8,023 nucleotides of DNA from Myxococcales bacterium (GCA_021784495.1 JAJXSQ010000089.1:1-8023); one strand, 5' to 3'. Positions 1 to 6,265 are shown, counted from the stretch's first letter. The notes: generated by a model not told the origin, from the sequence alone. A program made the numbers and translations.

Positions 1-603
1 TTCTCGATGGGCGCGCTCGTCGCCTGCGCCCTGGCCCACGACCACCCGGAGAAGGTGGACGGCCTGGTCCTGCTCGCGCCGGCGCTCGAGCTCACCTTCT
101 CGGGGAGGCTGGCCGGGTTGCTGGGCCGCAGCGGCCTCTTCTGGCGCACGGTGATCCCGAAGCGCGACGGCTCCGACGTGCGCGACGAGGAGATGCGCCG
201 GCGCAACCCCTGCCTGCCCGGGGTCCCCCTCTCGTCGGTCGCCGAGCTCCAGGCGCTCGCCGCCTCGGTCGACCGGGCGCTCCCCGGCATCGCCGCGCCG
301 GCGCTGGTCATCGCCGGCGGCGAGGACCACACGGTGACCCTCGCCGGCGCGCGCCGGATCGCCCAGCGGATCGGCAGCGGGCCGGCGCGGCTCCTCGTCC
401 TCCCCGAGAGCTACCACCTCGTCGGCCTCGACGTGGAGCGCGACGTCTGCGCCGACGAGGTGGCCCGGTTCCTCGGCGCGCTGCCCGTCCCCGGGACGGG
501 CCTGCCGCCGCGCGCGGCCCCGCGGAAGGGGCGCCGCGTCGCCTCCTCCGGGCGGGCCCGACGGGTGGGCCCGCGCCCGCCCTCGTCCCGCGGCCGGAGG
601 TGA
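1..603 (+). CDS. Alpha/beta hydrolase, carboxylesterase / monoacylglycerol lipase-like (5' truncated by window edge)
   Basis: About 200 C-terminal residues of a serine hydrolase are visible; the start lies before the window. The frame opens inside the nucleophile elbow (Phe-Ser-Met-Gly, Ser at bases 4-6), matching G-x-S-x-G. The acid is probably the Asp of GGEDHTV (visible residue 109). The base is probably the His of SYHLVGLDVERD (residue 139), a His-x-x-x-x-Asp-x-Glu-Arg-Asp layout typical of Est30-like carboxylesterases and monoacylglycerol lipases. Such enzymes hydrolyse short-chain esters or monoglycerides. The recognisable fold ends near residue 161. The last ~39 residues are Arg/Pro/Gly-rich, low in complexity, and encoded over a GC hairpin, so they may be a read-through tail rather than a domain. 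The stop sits just before glycerol kinase, implying co-transcription. Substrate is not deducible. Confidence 0.85.
   Translation, partial: FSMGALVACALAHDHPEKVDGLVLLAPALELTFSGRLAGLLGRSGLFWRTVIPKRDGSDVRDEEMRRRNPCLPGVPLSSVAELQALAASVDRALPGIAAPALVIAGGEDHTVTLAGARRIAQRIGSGPARLLVLPESYHLVGLDVERDVCADEVARFLGALPVPGTGLPPRAAPRKGRRVASSGRARRVGPRPPSSRGRR
552..574. repeat. GC-rich inverted repeat (8-bp stem, 7-nt loop) in the hydrolase tail
   Basis: GCGGGCCC at 552-559 pairs perfectly with GGGCCCGC at 567-574 around a 7-base loop. It lies in the low-complexity end of the hydrolase frame, about 30 bases before glycerol kinase. It could form a strong RNA hairpin affecting message processing or the relative expression of the two genes. 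There is no T-run, so a simple intrinsic terminator is not supported. In DNA this GC-rich such stems also arise by chance. Confidence 0.45.
596..600 (+). promoter_or_regulatory. Shine-Dalgarno GGAGG that decides the glpK start
   Basis: GGAGG at 596-600 lies 5 bases before the ATG at 606, an ideal spacing. The earlier in-frame GTG at 600 overlaps this motif and would have no ribosome site of its own, so ATG 606 is preferred. Confidence 0.75.
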
Positions 604-605
604 CG

Positions 606-2084
606 ATGCCCGCCGTCGTGCTCTCGATCGACCAGGGGACCACCGGCACCACCGCGCTGGTCCTCGACCGTCGCCTCGCCGTCCGGGCGCGCGTCACCGT
701 GGAGTTCCCGCAGCACTTCCCGCGCCCGGGCTGGGTGGAGCACGACCTCGAGGAGATCTGGAGCTCGACGCGGGTCGCGGTGCGGCGCGCGCTCCGCGCC
801 GCGGCGGTGAGGGGGCGGGAGGTCGCCGCGATCGGGATCACCAACCAGCGGGAGACGACCGCGCTCTGGCACCGGGGCACCGGCCGCCCGGTGGGCCGGG
901 CGATCGTCTGGCAGGACCGGCGCACGGCCGACGCCTGCGCCGCGCTGCGGGCGGCCGGGAAGGAGCCCTGGATCCGCGAGCGGACCGGGCTGGTCCTCGA
1001 CCCCTACTTCTCCGCCACCAAGCTCCGCTGGCTCCTCGACCACGTCCGCGGCGCGCGCGCGGCGGCCGAGGCCGGGCGGCTCGCCTTCGGCACCATCGAC
1101 ACCTTCCTCGTCTCCCGCCTCACCGGCGGGGCGGCCCACGTCACCGACGTCTCGAACGCGAGCCGCACGCTGCTCGCCGGGCTCGCCACCCGCCGCTGGG
1201 ACGACGAGCTCCTCGCCCTCTTCGGCGTGCCGCGCGCGGTGCTGCCGGAGATCCGCTCCTCCTCGGAGCTCTACGGCACCACCCGCGGGCTGGCCGAGCT
1301 CCCGGACGGCGTCCCCATCTGCGGGATGGCCGGCGACCAGCAGGCGGCGCTCTTCGGCCAGGCCTGCTTCGAGCCGGGCGACGCGAAGTGCACCTACGGG
1401 ACCGGCGCCTTCCTCCTCCAGAACGTCGGGCCGGCGCCGGTCCACTCCTCGCGCCGGCTGCTCTCCACCGTCGCCTGGGAGGTGGGGGGCGAGGTGGCCT
1501 ACGCGCTCGAGGGCTCCTCCTTCGTCGCCGGCGCCGCGGTCCAGTGGCTCCGCGACGGCCTGGGGCTCATCCGCCGCGCCGCCGACGTCGAGCCCCTCGC
1601 CCGCTCGGTCCGCGACGCGGGCGGCGTCACCTTCGTCCCGGCGCTCGCCGGCCTCGGCGCGCCGCACTGGCGCCCGGAGGCGCGCGGGGTGATCCGCGGG
1701 ATCGACCGCGGGACCACCGCCGCCCACCTCGCCCGCGCGACGCTCGAGGGGATCGCCCTCTCGGTCTTCGACCTGGCCGAGGCGATGCGCGCCGAGTCGG
1801 GGCGGCCGCTCGCGAGCTTCAAGGTGGACGGGGGCGCCTGCCGGAACGGGCTCCTCATGCAGCTCCAGGCCGACCTCCTCGGGGTCCCGGTGATCCGGCC
1901 GCGGATGGTCGAGACGACGGCGCTCGGCGCCGCCTTCCTCGCCGGCCTCGCCGCCGGGGTCTGGAGGGGGCGCGACGAGATCCGGGCGGTCTGGCGGACC
2001 GATCGCCGGTTCACGCCGCGGATGCGGCCGACCGCGCGCGAGGCGCTCCTCGCCCGCTGGCGCGAGGCCGTCGCCGCGGCCTGA
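606..2084 (+). CDS. glpK: Glycerol kinase
   Basis: This cytoplasmic FGGY-family sugar kinase makes sn-glycerol 3-phosphate from glycerol and ATP, the entry step of glycerol catabolism. The 492 residues from ATG 606 match the usual length of about 500. The N-terminal phosphate loop is DQGTTGTTAL. Glycerol-binding residues known from E. coli GlpK are present: Arg82-Glu83 in NQRETT, Trp102 in VWQDRRT, Tyr134 in DPYFSATK and Asp244 in GDQQAALFGQ. Also seen are KCTYGTGAFLLQN, LEGSSFVAGAAVQWLRDGL, the C-terminal nucleotide motif KVDGGACRNGLLMQ and ETTALGAAFLAG. The segment before GDQQ lacks the His phosphorylated by the PTS in Firmicutes, so PTS control of that kind is unlikely. The gene follows the hydrolase by 2 bp with its ribosome site inside that gene, so translation is probably coupled. 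No glpF or glpD lies in the window. Confidence 0.97.
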   Translation: MPAVVLSIDQGTTGTTALVLDRRLAVRARVTVEFPQHFPRPGWVEHDLEEIWSSTRVAVRRALRAAAVRGREVAAIGITNQRETTALWHRGTGRPVGRAIVWQDRRTADACAALRAAGKEPWIRERTGLVLDPYFSATKLRWLLDHVRGARAAAEAGRLAFGTIDTFLVSRLTGGAAHVTDVSNASRTLLAGLATRRWDDELLALFGVPRAVLPEIRSSSELYGTTRGLAELPDGVPICGMAGDQQAALFGQACFEPGDAKCTYGTGAFLLQNVGPAPVHSSRRLLSTVAWEVGGEVAYALEGSSFVAGAAVQWLRDGLGLIRRAADVEPLARSVRDAGGVTFVPALAGLGAPHWRPEARGVIRGIDRGTTAAHLARATLEGIALSVFDLAEAMRAESGRPLASFKVDGGACRNGLLMQLQADLLGVPVIRPRMVETTALGAAFLAGLAAGVWRGRDEIRAVWRTDRRFTPRMRPTAREALLARWREAVAAA

Positions 2085-2085
2085 G

Positions 2086-2102
2086 GGCCGGGGCGTCCGG
2101 CC
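2086..2102. terminator. Candidate bidirectional terminator hairpin between glpK and radA
   Basis: GGCCGG (2086-2091) and CCGGCC (2097-2102) form a perfect 6-bp stem with loop GGCGT. The hairpin fills virtually all of the 18 bp between the two converging stop codons. There is no T-run on either strand, so it may be a 3'-end stabiliser or act with Rho. Confidence 0.4.
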
Positions 2103-3491
2103 TCACCCGAGCCGGTCGAGCGCCTCCGCCACCGACGCGACCGCCACCAGCTCGAGCCCGCCCGGCGCCGCGGCGTGGCGGGCGTTCGGGGCCGGCAGGA
2201 GCGCCCGCTCGAAGCCGAGCCGGGCCGCCTCGGCGAGCCGGATCTCCGGCTGCGAGACCGCCCGCACCTCCCCGGCGAGCCCCACCTCGCCGAGGAGGAG
2301 CGTCCGCGGGGGGATGGCGCGGTCGCGGAAGCTCGAGGCGAGCGCGGCGATGGTGGCGAGGTCGGCGGCCGGGTCGTCGAGGTCGAGGCCGCCGGCGACG
2401 TTGACGAAGACGTCGCAGGAGAGGATCTCCAGCCCGACCTTCTTCTCCAGGACCGCGGCCAGGAGCGCCACCCGGTTCGAGTCGATGCCGAGCGCGGTGC
2501 GGCGCGGGGTGCCGAAGCCGGTCGGCGCGACCAGCGCCTGGATCTCGACCAGCACGGTGCGCGTGCCGTTCAGCACCGCGGCGACGGCGCTCCCCGGGGC
2601 GTCGAGCGGCCGCTCGGCGAGGAAGAGCGCCGAGGGGTTCGGGACCTCGGCCAGGCCGCCCGCCTTCATCTCGAAGACGCCGATCTCCGCCGCCGAGCCG
2701 AAGCGGTTCTTGTGGGCCCGCAGCACGCGGTACGGGTGGGCGCCTCCCCCCTCGAAGTAGAGGACGGTGTCGACCATGTGCTCGAGCACGCGCGGGCCGG
2801 CGATGGCGCCGTCCTTGGTCACGTGGCCGACGAGGAAGGTGGGCGTCTCGGTGGTCTTCGCGAAGGCCATGAAGCGCGCCGCCACCTCGCGGATCTGGGT
2901 CACCGTCCCCGGCGCGCTCGGGAGCTCGGGGAGGTACTGGGTCTGGATCGAGTCGATGGCCAGCGCCGCCGGCCGGAGCGCCTCGGCGGCGTGGAGCACC
3001 CGGACCGCGTCGGTCTCGGCGAGCACCTGGAGGTTCGGGGCGAGGGCCCCGAGCCGGTCGGCCCGGAGCTTCACCTGGCGCGCCGACTCCTCCCCGGAGA
3101 CGTAGAGGACCGGGCGGTCGGGCGCGGCGCGGGCGAGCCGGTCGAGGGCGGCGAGGAGGAGGGTCGACTTGCCGATGCCGGGATCCCCGCCGAGGAGGAC
3201 GAGCGAGCCGGCCACGACCCCGCCCCCCAGCACCCGGTCGAGCTCCCCGAGGCCGGTCCGGGCCCGCGCCTCGTCGCTCGCCTCGACCTCGCGGAGCGGG
3301 ACGGGGCGCGCACCGCCGGCCGCGCCCCAGCCGCGCGCGCCGCCCTCCCGCGGCGCCGGCGCCTGGAGCTCCTCGTGGAGCGTGTTCCAGCTCCGGCAGG
3401 CGGGGCACTGGCCGAGCCACTTGGGGCTCTCGTGGCCGCAGCCGGTGCAGGCGAAGACGGTCCGTTGCTTGGCGGCGGGGCGGGGCACCAT
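2103..3491 (-). CDS. radA: DNA repair protein RadA (Sms), branch-migration ATPase
   Basis: RadA is a hexameric RecA-like ATPase that drives branch migration of recombination intermediates. The 462 residues match the family length. The N-terminal zinc finger is Cys15-x2-Cys18 and Cys29-x2-Cys32. Walker A is GGDPGIGKST at 101-110 with Lys108. Walker B ends at Asp180 in LAID. The RadA signature KNRFG is at 261-265. The C-terminal third is the Lon-protease-like domain (for example DLATIAALASSFRDRAIPPR and LLLGEVGLAGEVR), thought to be structural and non-proteolytic in RadA. An in-frame TAA lies 9 bases before the ATG, so this is the first possible ATG. The ribosome site is weak (GAGCG directly before the ATG). 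The gene lies 77 bp downstream of the channel gene on the same strand, separated by a candidate hairpin, and probably has its own promoter. Confidence 0.96.
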   Translation of the reverse strand: MVPRPAAKQRTVFACTGCGHESPKWLGQCPACRSWNTLHEELQAPAPREGGARGWGAAGGARPVPLREVEASDEARARTGLGELDRVLGGGVVAGSLVLLGGDPGIGKSTLLLAALDRLARAAPDRPVLYVSGEESARQVKLRADRLGALAPNLQVLAETDAVRVLHAAEALRPAALAIDSIQTQYLPELPSAPGTVTQIREVAARFMAFAKTTETPTFLVGHVTKDGAIAGPRVLEHMVDTVLYFEGGGAHPYRVLRAHKNRFGSAAEIGVFEMKAGGLAEVPNPSALFLAERPLDAPGSAVAAVLNGTRTVLVEIQALVAPTGFGTPRRTALGIDSNRVALLAAVLEKKVGLEILSCDVFVNVAGGLDLDDPAADLATIAALASSFRDRAIPPRTLLLGEVGLAGEVRAVSQPEIRLAEAARLGFERALLPAPNARHAAAPGGLELVAVASVAEALDRLG

Positions 3492-3536
3492 CGCTCGTTA
3501 GCACGTGCATCTGACGGGCCGGCGCGAGGGAGAGCG

Positions 3537-3560
3537 GTCGGACCCCGCCTCGAGTCCGAC
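3537..3560 (-). terminator. Candidate terminator hairpin after the channel gene, before radA
   Basis: A perfect 7-bp stem (GTCGGAC / GTCCGAC, 3537-3543 with 3554-3560) encloses a 10-base loop, starting 8 bases after the channel stop codon. The strand continues into a pyrimidine-rich stretch (CTCTCCCT) rather than a T-run. The location between two same-strand genes supports a transcription boundary, but the missing T-tract keeps this tentative. Confidence 0.4.
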
Positions 3561-3568
3561 GACGCACG

Positions 3569-4270
3569 TCACGGCACCTTCAGGATCACGGGATCGGCGG
3601 TGGCCGCCTCCGCCGGGTCCGTCCGCGGGTTCCAGAGCCAGGCGAAGAGCGCGACCGCACCCGCCGCCCCGAGGAGCTGGGCGGCGACGAAGCCGGGGAC
3701 GTCGGCCGGGAGGATGCCCGCGAAGGTCGCGGTGGCGGCCCGGGCCAGGGTGACCGCCGGGTTGGCGAAGGAGGTCGAGGCGGTGAACCAGTAGGCCGCC
3801 ACGATGTAGAGCGCGACCGCCATGGGTACGGCCGCCGGCCGGTGGCGCTCCACCGCCAGGATGGTCAGGACGAGCCCGAAGGTCGCGACCACCTCGCTCA
3901 CCAGCTGCCCCGTGCCGGCCCGGGCGTGGGCGGACGCGGAGAAGGCGGGCAGGCCGAACATCACGTGGGCGAGCAGCACCCCGGCGAAGGCGCCGGCGAC
4001 CTGGGCCAGGAGGTAGGGCGCGACCCTGGCCCAGGCCAGCCTCTCCCCGATCGCGGCCGAGAGCGTCACGACCGGGTTCAGGTGGGCGCCCGAGATCGGT
4101 CCGAAGACCAGGATGAGGACCACCAGGGCGGCGCCGGTGGCCAGCGAGCTGGCCAGGAGCGCCACGGCGGCGTTCCCGCCCGCCAGCGACTCCCCCATGA
4201 TCCCGGAGCCCACCACCACCGCGAGGAGGAGCGCGGTGCCGATCCCCTCGGCGACGAGCGCGCGTGCCAT
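3569..4270 (-). CDS. MIP/aquaporin-family channel, AqpS-like (probable arsenical or small-solute channel)
   Basis: The 233-residue hydrophobic protein has six likely transmembrane helices (roughly 5-26, 36-58, 82-104, 122-142, 146-162, 190-212). Its two pore half-helix boxes are SGAHLNPVVTLS (Asn-Pro-Val at 65-67) and SFANPAVTLARA (Asn-Pro-Ala at 170-172). In classical aquaporins and GlpF the second box is followed by the conserved Arg of the aromatic/Arg filter. Here that residue is Val173, implying a wider, less cation-repelling pore. The ATG is 2 bp after the arsM stop, with GGGAG 13 bases upstream, so the genes share a message. Together with arsM this recalls AqpS of rhizobial ars operons, a channel passing arsenite and methylated arsenicals. 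A channel is certain from the motifs; the arsenic substrate is inferred from context. It is not obviously glpF, being unlinked to glpK on the opposite strand. Confidence 0.92.
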   Translation of the reverse strand: MARALVAEGIGTALLLAVVVGSGIMGESLAGGNAAVALLASSLATGAALVVLILVFGPISGAHLNPVVTLSAAIGERLAWARVAPYLLAQVAGAFAGVLLAHVMFGLPAFSASAHARAGTGQLVSEVVATFGLVLTILAVERHRPAAVPMAVALYIVAAYWFTASTSFANPAVTLARAATATFAGILPADVPGFVAAQLLGAAGAVALFAWLWNPRTDPAEAATADPVILKVP

Positions 4271-4272
4271 GG

Positions 4273-5439
4273 CTAGCAGCAGCTCCCGCCGGCGCAGGAG
4301 GTCGCCGAGGTCGTGACCTTGTAGTCGCCGCCCTTGGTCTCGCTCGGGTCGCGGACCAGCATGTCGGCGCCGCAGGGGAACGGGCGCGCCTCCTCGAGCG
4401 GCACCGGGGCGAGCGGCGCCACCAGGGAGAAGTGCTCGGCGTAGGGCGGCCGGGAGTAGAGGCCGAAGGTCTTGTCGCAGACCGCCACCCGGACGCCGCG
4501 GCGCAGGACGTGGCCGTCGTCGTCGCGCACCTCGCGGAAGGGGCCCTTGTAGATCACCGCCTGCTTGCGGTCCCAGCAGGGGCCTTCCTTGCCCTTGTAG
4601 GCGACGACGGTGACGCTGCGGAACTCGATCCCCTCCACGGTGCGCCAGGGGGCGGCCGGGCGCTCGACGAGGGTGACGCCGAAGAGCCCGGCCTCCTCGA
4701 AGGCCTGGAGGAAGCGATCCTCGCGCATGGCGCCGGAGACGCACCCGGCCCACAGCTCCGGGTCCCGCTGCAGGTGCTCGGGCACGTCCTCGTCGCTCAC
4801 GATGTCGGAGACGACGGCGCGGCCGCCGCGCCGGAGCACGCGGTGGATCTCGCGGAAGAGGGCGGCCTTGTCCTGGGGCCTGACGAGGTTGAGGACGCAG
4901 TCGGAGACCACCACGTCCACCGCCCCGTCGGCCACCAGCGGGGCGGCCTGGCGCAGCCGCGCCGCCTCGGCCTCCGCCTCGCCCAGTCGGGCGGAGGAGG
5001 TGACCGGGTGGGCGGCCAGCCACCGGTCGAGGGCCTCCAGATCGAGCGCCAGGTCCTGGATCCGGCCCTTGCGGAACTCGATGTTGCGCAGCCCGGTCCG
5101 CCCCGCGAAGGTGGGGAGGTGGCGCCGGGACAGGGCGAGCATCTCGTCGTTCATGTCCACGCCGATGACCTTGCCGCGCTCGCCGACCACCTGGCCGAGC
5201 AGATAGCAGGCCTTGCCGGCCCCCGAGCCGAGGTCGAGGACCGTCTCGCCGGCCCGGACGTGGCGGGTGGGATCGCCGCAGCCGTAGTCCCGCGCCAGGA
5301 TCTCCCGGGGGACCGCCGCGAGGAGCGCGGGGTCGTTGGTCGAGGGGCAGCAGAGCCCGGCCGGCGTCCGGGCGGCGTCGGCGTAGCGGTCGAGGACGAG
5401 CCGCTCCACGTCGGTGGAGAGGGCATCGAAGGCGGACAT
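4273..5439 (-). CDS. arsM: Arsenite S-adenosylmethionine methyltransferase (ArsM-type), long Cys-rich form
   Basis: ArsM transfers methyl groups from S-adenosylmethionine to trivalent arsenic in the cytoplasm. The 388-residue protein has a Rossmann SAM-binding core: motif I VLDLGSGAGK at 67-76 and acidic Asp95 in VIGVDMNDEM. The cysteines expected to bind As(III) are visible: Cys30/31 (LCCPST), Cys54 (DYGCGDPT), Cys181 (VVVSDCVLNL) and Cys233 (LWAGCVSGA). Compared with short ArsM proteins it has an insertion of about 30 residues (near 131-168) and a C-terminal region with Cys288, 321 and 356 ending in SCAGGSCC. Long ArsM forms have such C-terminal regions, but the role of this tail is unknown. 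The ATG at 5439 is 4 bases after a GGGAG ribosome site. It forms a two-gene unit with the channel, and no arsR, arsC or efflux pump is nearby. It could instead act on a related metalloid. Confidence 0.87.
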   Translation of the reverse strand: MSAFDALSTDVERLVLDRYADAARTPAGLCCPSTNDPALLAAVPREILARDYGCGDPTRHVRAGETVLDLGSGAGKACYLLGQVVGERGKVIGVDMNDEMLALSRRHLPTFAGRTGLRNIEFRKGRIQDLALDLEALDRWLAAHPVTSSARLGEAEAEAARLRQAAPLVADGAVDVVVSDCVLNLVRPQDKAALFREIHRVLRRGGRAVVSDIVSDEDVPEHLQRDPELWAGCVSGAMREDRFLQAFEEAGLFGVTLVERPAAPWRTVEGIEFRSVTVVAYKGKEGPCWDRKQAVIYKGPFREVRDDDGHVLRRGVRVAVCDKTFGLYSRPPYAEHFSLVAPLAPVPLEEARPFPCGADMLVRDPSETKGGDYKVTTSATSCAGGSCC

Positions 5440-5442
5440 GAC

Positions 5443-5478
5443 GCTCCCATCTCGGGGTGGACTTCCAGGAGTGGGAGC
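5443..5478 (-). promoter_or_regulatory. Inverted repeat in the arsM leader covering its Shine-Dalgarno
   Basis: On the arsM strand GCTCCCA (5478-5472) can pair with TGGGAGC (5449-5443), and the second arm contains the GGGAG ribosome site (5448-5444). A competing 5-bp stem, CGGGG (5482-5478) with CCCCG (5457-5453), crosses it, so the two are mutually exclusive or form a pseudoknot. This would suit translational control of arsM. The pairings are seen; their use is inference, since the transcription start is unknown. Confidence 0.35.
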
Positions 5479-5564
5479 CCCGACGCGGGCGGGGGGTTCG
5501 CGCGGGAGGGGGCAGTCGTCCAGGCCAAAGCGGCGTCCGCGCGCGGGCGCAGCGGCGGACCGGC

Positions 5565-5575
5565 ATACATTGTAT
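5565..5575 (+). promoter_or_regulatory. AT-rich palindrome ATACATTGTAT, putative toxin-antitoxin operator, with overlapping -10 element
   Basis: ATACA-T-TGTAT is a perfect inverted repeat around one central base, an AT-rich island in GC-rich DNA. TATAAG at 5573-5578 resembles a sigma70 -10 box and ends 7 bases before the antitoxin ATG, which would put the transcription start at or next to the ATG. No clear -35 box is seen. Ribbon-helix-helix antitoxins usually repress their own promoters through short palindromes, so this is the natural operator candidate. It also lies in the 146-bp gap shared with divergent arsM. Confidence 0.5.
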
Positions 5576-5585
5576 AAGTCACGGC

Positions 5586-5840
5586 ATGGCCACCAAGGAC
5601 GTCATCATTCCGGTCCGCGTCACCAGGGCCGATCGGGACCTCCTGAAGCGCATGGCGCCGGGCGGGTCGGTGTCCGCCTGGCTTCGCGACCTGGCGATGG
5701 AGGCGGCCCGCAAGCGGCGGGCGGTCGTCGACCTGGCGCGGCTGCTCGACGCCACCCAGGCCGACGGAGACCTGACCGACGAGGAGGCGGCCGAGCTGGC
5801 CGCCGTGGCGAAGCGCGAGGTGCGGAGCCGCCGCCGGTGA
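5586..5840 (+). CDS. Ribbon-helix-helix antitoxin of a PIN-type toxin-antitoxin pair
   Basis: This is an 84-residue protein. Residues 4-42 fit a ribbon-helix-helix DNA-binding fold: a beta strand (DVIIPVRV), a helix (TRADRDLLKRMA), a Gly-Gly turn with Ser (PGGSVS), then a second helix (AWLRDLAMEAARKR). The C-terminal half is mixed acidic and basic (DGDLTDEEAAEL, then KREVRSRRR), the usual place for toxin binding. It probably neutralises the downstream PIN nuclease and represses its own operon. No Shine-Dalgarno precedes the ATG; with TATAAG only 7 bases upstream, a leaderless message is likely. The frame is open further upstream, but that part is Arg/Gly-rich and unlike a protein domain, so ATG 5586 is chosen. 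Its stop overlaps the toxin start by 4 bp. The family call rests on pattern and pairing, not on a database match. Confidence 0.8.
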   Translation: MATKDVIIPVRVTRADRDLLKRMAPGGSVSAWLRDLAMEAARKRRAVVDLARLLDATQADGDLTDEEAAELAAVAKREVRSRRR

Positions 5841-6265
5841 CCCGCGCCGTCCTCGACACGAACGTCGTGGTGAGCGGGATCCTGAACCGGGCCGGCGTTC
5901 CGGCGGCCGTCGTCAGGGCAGCAGGATCCCGCTACGAGCTGGTGTGGACGCCGGCCATCGCCGTGGAGTGCCGCCGCATCCTCGACCTGCCGCGCATCCA
6001 GAGGCGATTGAAGGGGCGCGAGGCGAATGCGCGCCAGGTGCTCGCCAGGCTGGCGACCATCGCCACCATGGTGCCGCCCGAGCTGCTGGGCGAGGTCCGC
6101 GTCGTCGAGGAAGACCCCGACGACGACGTGCTCTTCGCGACGGCGCTCGCCGCTGGCGCCAGGACCATCGTGAGCGGTGACAGGGCGGTGCTCGCCATCG
6201 GCGGCTTCGCGGGCGTCCTCGTGGTCAGCGCGTCCGAGTTCCTGGCGACGCTGGGCGAGAGCTGA
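5837..6265 (+). CDS. PIN-domain toxin (putative ribonuclease of a toxin-antitoxin pair)
   Basis: This 142-residue protein is the size of PIN-family toxin components. PIN nucleases cut RNA using Mg/Mn ions held by clustered acids, and candidates are all present: Asp7 in VLDTNV, Glu44 in AVECRRIL, Asp95-97 in DPDDDVLFATAL and Asp115 in VSGDRAVL. The pattern of LDTNVVVSGIL at the start, a central DDDVLFATA and a late SGDRAVL best fits the group annotated 'putative toxin-antitoxin system toxin component, PIN family'. It starts at GTG 5837, sharing GTGA with the antitoxin stop, so translation is probably coupled. No residue needed for catalysis seems missing. The RNA target cannot be told from sequence. 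Confidence 0.88.
   Translation: MTRAVLDTNVVVSGILNRAGVPAAVVRAAGSRYELVWTPAIAVECRRILDLPRIQRRLKGREANARQVLARLATIATMVPPELLGEVRVVEEDPDDDVLFATALAAGARTIVSGDRAVLAIGGFAGVLVVSASEFLATLGES

Noticed and set aside
411..1727. Long minus-strand open frame opposite hydrolase and glpK
   Set aside because: It is antisense to clear glpK motifs, has Arg/Gly/Ala/Pro-rich composition and no recognisable domain. Long shadow frames are expected at this GC content.
3501..3508. GCACGTGC palindrome upstream of radA as an SOS or regulatory box
   Set aside because: It does not match a LexA-type site, and an 8-bp palindrome is common by chance in GC-rich DNA.
2175..3794. Long plus-strand open frame opposite radA
   Set aside because: It is the complement of RadA codons with biased composition and no motif; radA is certain on the other strand.
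3569..5566. A single 665-residue fusion protein covering arsM and the channel
   Set aside because: Only its C-terminal 233 residues (from 4270) look like protein. The upstream part is an Arg/Pro-rich out-of-frame reading of arsM, so two separate genes are called.
5565..5575. ArsR operator for arsM
   Set aside because: The palindrome is short, does not resemble known ArsR boxes and sits about 126 bp from arsM but 10 bp from the antitoxin. A toxin-antitoxin operator is the better reading.
4264..5577. Plus-strand open frame opposite arsM
   Set aside because: It is antisense to a gene with clear SAM and Cys motifs and itself lacks any motif.
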